A stretch of 64,000 nucleotides of DNA from Abelmoschus esculentus. Its lineage: Eukaryota > Streptophyta > Magnoliopsida > Malvales > Malvaceae. The notes beneath the pieces are model-generated. The model did not search any database and was not told the origin of the DNA. It saw nothing but the letters and a program-made list of their open reading frames with translations. This document shows, piece by piece, positions 57,754 through 64,000 of the stretch (position 1 is the first letter of the stretch; each line of letters opens with the position of its first letter). The position numbers and the translations under genes were made by a program. The stretch lies in contig JAUCBN010000036.1 in NCBI GenBank assembly GCA_035048815.1, forward strand, positions 3,978,001-4,042,000. Direction: 5' to 3'.

Positions 57754-59880
57754 TATACACAATTCCTTACAAAGTATACACAATGACCTACAAAAATCGT
57801 AAGGAAAAAGGTATGTACATAATTCCTTACAACTTCTCACCATGAGCTAAAGGAGTCATCCAAAGGTAAGGATTTGTGTACATACACAATTTACTACGAT
57901 TTTCGTAAGCCGTTGTGTATACTTTGTAAGAAATTGTGTACAAACATAAATCCTTACCATTTGGGTGACATATTGTGTATTCTTGTAGGAAATTGTGTAT
58001 GTACACAAATCCTTACCCTTGGATGCCTCCTTGAGCTCATGGTTTTAAAGTGGTAAGGATTTGTGTACATACCTTTTTTCTTACGGTTTTCGTAAGCCGT
58101 TGTGTATACTTTATAAGAATTTGTGTACAAACACAAATCCTTACCTTTTTTGTGCCATATTGTGTATTCTTGTAGGAAAGTGTGTATGTACACAAATCCT
58201 TACCTTTGAAAGCCTCCTCGAGCTCATGATTTTGAAGTGGTAAGGATTTGTGTACATACCTTTTTTCTTACGGTTTTCGTAAGCCGTTGTGTATACTTTG
58301 TAAGGATTTGTGTACAAACACAAATCCTTACCTTTTTCGTGCCATATTGTGTATTCTTGTAGGAAATTGTGTATGTACACAAATCCTTACCCTTGGAAAA
58401 TTCCTTGAACTCATGGTTTTGAAGTGGTAAGGATTTGTGTACATACCTTTTTTCTTACGGTTTTCGTAAGCCGTTGTGTATACTTTGTAAGGATTTGTGT
58501 ACAAACACAAATCCTTACCTTTTTGTGCCATATTGTGTATTCTTGTAGGAAAGTGTGTATGTACACAAATCCTTACCTTTGAAAGCCTCCTCGAGCTCAT
58601 GATTTTGAAGTGGTAAGGATTTGTGTACATATCTTTTTTCTTACGGTTTTCGTAAGCCGTTGTGTATACTTTGTAAGGATTTGTGTACAAACACAAATCC
58701 TTACCTTTTTCGTGCCATATTGTGTATTCTTGTAGGAAATTGTGTATGTACACAAATCCTTACCCTTGGAAAATTCCTTGAACTCATGGTTTTGAAGTGG
58801 TAAGGATTTGTGTACATACCTTTTTTCTTACGGTTTTCGTAAGCCGTTGTGTATACTTTGTAAGGATTTGTGTACAAACACAAATCCTTACCTTTTTCGT
58901 ATCATATTGTGTATTCTTGTAGGAAACTGTGTATGTACACAAATCCTTACCTTTGAAAGCCTCCTTGAGCTCATGGTTTTGAAGTCGTAAGGATTTGTGT
59001 ACATACCTTTTTTCTTACGGTTTTCGTAAGCCGTTGTGTATACTTTGTAAGGATTTGTTTACAAACACAAATCTTTACCATTTGGGTGGCATATTGTGTA
59101 TTCTTGTAGGAAATTGTGTATGTACACAAATCCTTACCCTTAGAAGTCTCCTTGAGCACATGGTTTTGAAGTCATAAGGATTTGTGTACATACCTTTTTT
59201 CTTACGGTTTTCGTAAGCCGTTGTGTATACTTTGTAAGGATTTGTGTACAAACACAAATCCTTACCGTTTTCGTGCCATATTGTGTATTCTTGTAGGAAA
59301 TTGTGTATGTACACAAATCCTTACCCTTAGAAGCCTCCTTGAGCTCATGGTTTTGAAGTCGTAAGGATTTGTGTAAATACCTTTTTTCTTACGTTTTTCG
59401 TAAGCCGTTGTGTATAATTTGTAAGGATTTGTGTGCAAACACAAGTCCTTACCGTTTTCGTGTCATATTGTGTATTCTTGTAGGAAATTGTGTATGTACA
59501 CAAATCCTTACCCTTGAAAAATTCCTTGAACTCATGGTTTTGAAGTGGTAAGGATTTGTGTACATACCTTTTTTCTTACGGTTTTCGTAAGCCGTTGTGT
59601 ATAATTTGTAAAGATTTGTGTACAAACACAAATCCTTACCTTTTTCGTGCCATATTGTGTATTCTTGTAGGAAATTATGTATGTACACAAATCCTTACCC
59701 TTGAAAAATTCCTTGAACTCATGGTTTTGAAGTGGTAAGGATTTGTGTACATATCTTTTTTCTTACGATTTTCGTAAGCCGTTGTGTATGCTTTGTAAGA
59801 AATTGTGTACAAACACAAATCCTTACTATTTTTTATGTTTGTACCGTTTTTCTTACAGTTTTTGTAAGAAATTGTGTATA
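57754..59880. repeat. 187-bp tandem satellite array inside inverted termini
   Basis: About ten units of 187 bp (one of 186) run from about 57860 to 59800. Each contains two hairpins, CTTACGGTTTTCGTAAG and GTAAGGATTTGTG..CACAAATCCTTAC. A variable segment separates two unit types (TTGGAAAATTCCTTGAAC and TTGAAAGCCTCCTCGAGC) that alternate between about 58200 and 58950, a higher-order dimer of about 373 bp. The outer ends are inverted copies, TATACACAATTCCTTACAAA at 57754 and its mirror TTTGTAAGAAATTGTGTATA ending at 59880, so the array looks like the inside of a terminal-inverted-repeat element. The 60-codon frames on both strands repeat once per unit and are not genes. Confidence 0.88.
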
Positions 59881-62215
59881 TAGTTCTATGTGCACAATGT
59901 GACCGGGTAAACAGGTTTAAGCTTCTTTTAGGCTTTTTTTTAAGGGCTTTCCCTAGAACTACCCTTTCACTTAGATTTGTTACGATACAATAAAAATTAG
60001 TTTAAGTATGATTATTATCTTTTTATTATATTGAGATTTAAAGTGTTATTAATAAGTGTTATGTTAGAGCAATAGTAAAACACATTATTCTTTTAAAAGA
60101 AGATATAAGTTCGAACTTTGAGAAAGATATTACTTTTTAGATAAATTAAAGTTATTATATTCGTCTAAAAGAACTATCTATATACATTTTCAAAACGTGT
60201 AATAATTTATCGAAAAAGACATTCTAAGTTAGTTGTGCATCTCTAAACATCCTAGAAAAAGATATTTTACGTGTGAGAGAGAGTCACGAATTCTGAACAT
60301 AAACTATAGTACAATAAACATGAAATTTATCGAAAATAATAAGTGTAATAATTCTATTTATTTGGTGTAATTTGGTACTGTGTTTTTACATTATATACTA
60401 TATATATATTTAGTTATTATTAAGTTAATGACATGGGTTAGTAGAGCACCAACTTGATTGATAAAATATTAAAAGTATTTTTTTTCTAATGATAATGAAT
60501 ATTACTATAATATTATTTTTATTATATATTTATATAATTTTTAAATAAAACAATTAAAACATCAAACATTCAAGGATCAAACACATATTTAGAAAATCTT
60601 TATAAATATATTTTTATATATAATTTTTTTCGCATATATTATGAGTAAAATTTTTTTAATGTAATTAGTTAAATTAGTCTTCCTCTTCTCTAAATTTTGA
60701 GATTAAATAGATATTAAACTCTATTTTTGAATTTTAACAAGTTTGACGATTTATATGATGTTAGTCAATTTCTAACGAGGAGATAACAGATAAATGATTA
60801 TGATTAAAGAATATGATGCACAATAACATGATAATTAATGAAGAAATCAGGTTAAAATATGATTTAATTTTTGAGGTTGTTTTTATAAATTTTGGAGTTA
60901 TTTGTATTATTAATTTTATTTAATTTTAAATATAATTTTAAGATTTTAAAAAAAATAGCGTGTGTCATATAACGAAAGTTAACTATAAAAATTAACAAAC
61001 AACAATGGCATAACACCTATTAGTACTTAAATAACTCAAAACAAAATTTAGATATCTATCTAATAAAATTATATAATTTGAATGCTTAATTATCGGCGAA
61101 ATTGATCCAATATTGTATCTGATTTTTTATTTTAAAATCTATTGAAGTCTTCAAAATATTTAAGAATCTATTGTATTTTGAACAATGACTTTTAAGGTCC
61201 TAGAGATTTCAATCCGACTTCAAAAAAATCAGAAAGATTTCAATCCGACCTCATAAAAAAAGAATAAAAAATATATTTAATTAAAATTTTGAATTTATAA
61301 ATTATGTTAATTTAATCATTTAATTAATATTGATTGTTATTGTATTGATATAGCAATTTGCTATATTAAAATAATAGTCTACGATGTTGATATGACAATC
61401 CACAATAAATGATGACATGATAATGAGACAATATTAATTTTTAGAAAGTTCAATATTTTAATACTTTTAACATGTTTTGATTTTTAAAATATTTTAAATT
61501 TCATAATATTTTTGATTCTAACTTTTTTATTTTTTATTTTCTATTAAATAAATCATAAAAAATATAAAAATCAATTAAACTCTTATTTTTTTAAAAATAG
61601 GACCCTAATACTAAGTATTAAAAAATTAAACTTAAAGAATAAAAAATTAATTTTAATTTATTTGTAAATTATTTTTTTATTACACTCGATAGTTATCAAA
61701 TGAAAAATATCAATAAATTTTATTAAATACCAAACAAATTATTACACTTAATAATTGTCATTAAGGCAATTATCATCACTCAAATTTTTATCATTTAAAT
61801 TTTCATTAGAATGTTTAATATTATCCACATTTATTTCTAACACATCACCATCGTCTAAAGGTTCTTCTACCCGTTTCGAAAAAATTATCTAAAGCTCCCT
61901 TTTGTGATTCTACTAATTCTTCTGTTTTTTTCACTATTAAAAACATATTTTCGCGTAAACATTATTCAATAAAAATTATAAAAAAAATATAGAGTGATAG
62001 CACCTGAGTTTTGTTGTTGAAGCTTTGCCTCAAACTTGATTATAGGATATCAACAATATATCTTATAAACGATGAATCTTTGTCTTCTTGAAATATCGAA
62101 TCAAAAATTATAAATAAAAATTTTAGAATAAATTGGGAGAAAGTAACAGAAAAAGGTGAAGTGGTAAAAAGATAAGATGTGAAGAACAAAACCAATGAAA
62201 GTATTATTTATAGAT
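59881..62215. other. AT-rich intergenic region
   Basis: No gene is visible. About 60085-60185 has a word pattern (AAGTTCGAACTTTGAG .. TTCGTCTAAAAGAAC) common in decayed plant transposons. About 61800-61930 is slightly less AT-rich but not coding. Confidence 0.4.
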
Positions 62216-63283
62216 GACATAAAGATAATTTTAACCCTTAACGTTTATAGCTTTTGTCGTTTAGGCCCTTATTCTTTTTTTGGGATAAATTTAACCCTTA
62301 ACGTATATCTTTTTGACAAATAGCTTATTTTTTAACTAACTTGATGACTGGATCGTTAAAAATTTAACGATGATATATATATGGAATATAATTTTAAATG
62401 AAATGGAATGTAACCTATCAAATACATATATATGGAATATAATTTTATTCTAATATAAAAATATAAACAATTAAAATTCAAATAAAATATTAAAAATTAA
62501 TTAATTCTAAAATAAAATATTATTAAACATTCTTAATCCTAACTACGATAAAATTAAAATCTTATTCGAATTGTGTTTATATTTTTATTTTAGAATTTAT
62601 AATCATAGTGTATTATAATTATTTTTTATTTGAGATGTATGAACAAATAAAAAATAACGGGATAATATTATATAAATAAAATATCATAAACTAATATAAT
62701 ATTTTATTTTTATTATATAACAAATATTTTAAATATCAAATTCTAGACAATAATTTAAATAATACAGAATCCATTACATTTAATCTTAAATATTATATAC
62801 AATAAACCAAATTTACGGGAAAAAGGTTTCCATGAGACAATTGTGTCACAATAATTATGTAGAAATTTTAAAAAATATGTTATTTATTTTTTAATTTTAA
62901 AATATAATAAAAAAATATAAACACAGTTCGAATAAGATTTTGATTTTATCGTAGTTAGGGTTAAGAATGTTTTATAATTTTTATTTTAGAATTAATTAAT
63001 TTTTAATATTTTATTTGAATTTTAATTGTTTTATATTTTATATTAGAATAAAATTATATTCCATATATATCTATATTTGATAGGCTACATTCCATGTCAT
63101 TTAAAATTATATTCCATATATATATTATCGTTAAATTTTTAACGGTCCAGTCATCAAGCTAGTTAAAAAATAAGCTATTTGTCAAAAAAGATATAGATTA
63201 AGGGCTAAATTTATCCCAAAAAAAGAATAAGGGTCAAAACAACAAAAACTATAAACATTAAGGGTTAAAATTATCTTTATGCC
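62216..63283. mobile_element. Palindromic Mutator-like element (1,068 bp) with ~377-bp terminal inverted repeats
   Basis: The left arm (62216-62592) begins GACATAAAGATAATTTTAAC; the right arm (62908-63283), inverted, begins GGCATAAAGATAATTTTAAC. Shared landmarks along both arms include GACAAATAGCTTATTTTTTA, GATGACTGG, TTAAAAATTTAACGAT, TATGGAATATAATTTTA and CCTAACTACGATAAAAT. A spacer of about 315 bp lies between. The target duplication TTTATAGAT is perfect (62207-62215 and 63284-63292); its 9 bp fits the Mutator superfamily. There is no transposase, so the element is non-autonomous. Confidence 0.9.
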
Positions 63284-63483
63284 TTTATAGATTTATATGA
63301 ATTTTTTATTCTTAATTTAAAAATATTATTTTAACATTAATTATGACCCTATAATACACTAACACCTAACTAATTAGATACTAATCATTTTATAATTAAT
63401 AATAAAATCTATAAATAATAGTTTTTAAATTTTATTTAATAATAAAAATAAAAAATAAAAGTAAGTGATCTTTTAACTTTTTT

Positions 63484-64000
63484 TGTAACGACCCGAACTC
63501 TCGGTTTAGTGTGTCGGGTTAACCCGTTGTTTTGGGCCTCGGGTTTAGGATCGGGTTTGTGTGTTTTGGGCCTTGTTGGGCCATAGGCTTGTTGGGCTTG
63601 AGTGGTGTGGGCTTTAAGAGTTTTAAGATGGGGACATTTTTGTAAATGCCTAAATGGATGAAAAGAGGGGAAGGGGGGTTTTATTTCTCCTGCAGAGATG
63701 ATATCATCTCCTTCTTCCTTTTCTTCCCATCCTTAAACTCCTTGGTTGCAAGAAGGCTTGGTTAAAGGTAAGACTTTTATGAGCTATGTTTGGAATCTCG
63801 TTTTTATGGTAGAGGAGATGTTATAGAGCAGTAAAGGATCTATAAAACAAGGTAAGAACATGTTGTTTTGGTGAGGATGAAGGTTTTGGTAGGGGTTTTA
63901 GGTTGAGCTCGGGATTGAGTTTTGGGGCTTTAATCTCAGTCTCTTTTGTGTCCTTAGACCTTGAGGAATCATCCTAAGTTCTTCCTAATTCATTCTTCAT
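63484..64000 (+). mobile_element. Probable start of an LTR retrotransposon (LTR cut by the window edge)
   Basis: Composition changes sharply at TGTAACGACCCGAACTCTCG, a typical plant LTR 5' end (TG.. with a CCCGA run). The next 500 bp are GC-richer with GGGCC/GGGTTT words and no gene. The matching end and target duplication lie outside the window, so this is tentative. A solo LTR or another GC-rich intergenic sequence remains possible. Confidence 0.4.

Noticed and set aside
58328..58753. 141-codon frame and about twenty 60-codon frames in the satellite
   Set aside because: They recur once per 187-bp unit on both strands and follow the repeat period, so they reflect repeat structure, not genes.
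57754..59880. CRISPR-like array
   Set aside because: Units are 187 bp, nearly identical throughout, without short repeats separated by unique spacers, and the DNA is a plant chromosome.
1..64000. tRNA genes
   Set aside because: I looked for GGTTCGANTC-type B boxes on both strands and found none with a matching A box and acceptor stem; a tRNAscan run would settle it.

Overview
The window is nuclear DNA of a flowering plant, most likely a eudicot. The genes have many short GT..AG introns, several have plastid transit peptides, the intergenic DNA is very AT-rich, and plant-type DNA transposons and a plastid DNA insertion are present. I could not fix the species. Exon coordinates come from reading splice sites and checking that phases join; they were not confirmed with transcripts.

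Layout, left to right. 1-11 kb: DPE1 (plastid 4-alpha-glucanotransferase, + strand, 16 exons), then convergently a plastid membrane protein with an M41/FtsH-type HEAAH motif (- strand, 10 exons). 12-15 kb: two small - strand genes, an acidic 121-residue plant protein of unknown function and a 100-residue RIN4/NOI-family protein. 15.6-16.1 kb: an organelle-like GC island. 19.3-23.7 kb: an ABCF5-type tandem-ATPase gene that is complete except for one missing G in exon 2. 24.5-25.2 kb: a cellulose synthase pseudogene. 27.5-27.9 kb: an inserted piece of the plastid rRNA operon (trnA intron). 28.2-31.0 kb: an intact cinnamyl-alcohol/mannitol dehydrogenase gene.

31.2-39.0 kb is the most unusual part. 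Two diverged segmental copies (A about 31.17-34.97 kb, B about 36.06-39.03 kb) each carry a broken citrate-binding-protein-like gene, a U5 snRNA gene and a U1 snRNA gene. Both snRNAs lie on the - strand, with plant USE and TATA elements in the expected places. Both U5 copies look intact, and the B copy keeps its 3' stem through compensating changes. U1 is full length in A, but in B it has lost the 5' end that pairs with 5' splice sites. A hAT-type MITE sits in A while B shows the empty site. A second, internally deleted cellulose synthase pseudogene lies inside A and shares the lesions of the first.

42.6-46.2 kb: an intronless BRI1 brassinosteroid receptor gene (- strand). 50.8-52.6 kb: a three-exon plant-conserved gene of unknown function. 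The right-hand 11 kb is repeat DNA: an AT-rich minisatellite with telomere-like TTTAGGG units, a 187-bp tandem array bounded by inverted termini, a 1,068-bp palindromic Mutator-like element with a perfect 9-bp target duplication, and the start of a probable LTR at the window edge.

The protein-coding genes do not form one pathway: starch/maltose metabolism, plastid proteostasis, ribosome-associated ATPase, phenylpropanoid/sugar-alcohol reduction, immunity and brassinosteroid signalling are simply neighbours. The parts that share a history are the U1/U5-CBP duplication and the two cellulose synthase fragments.
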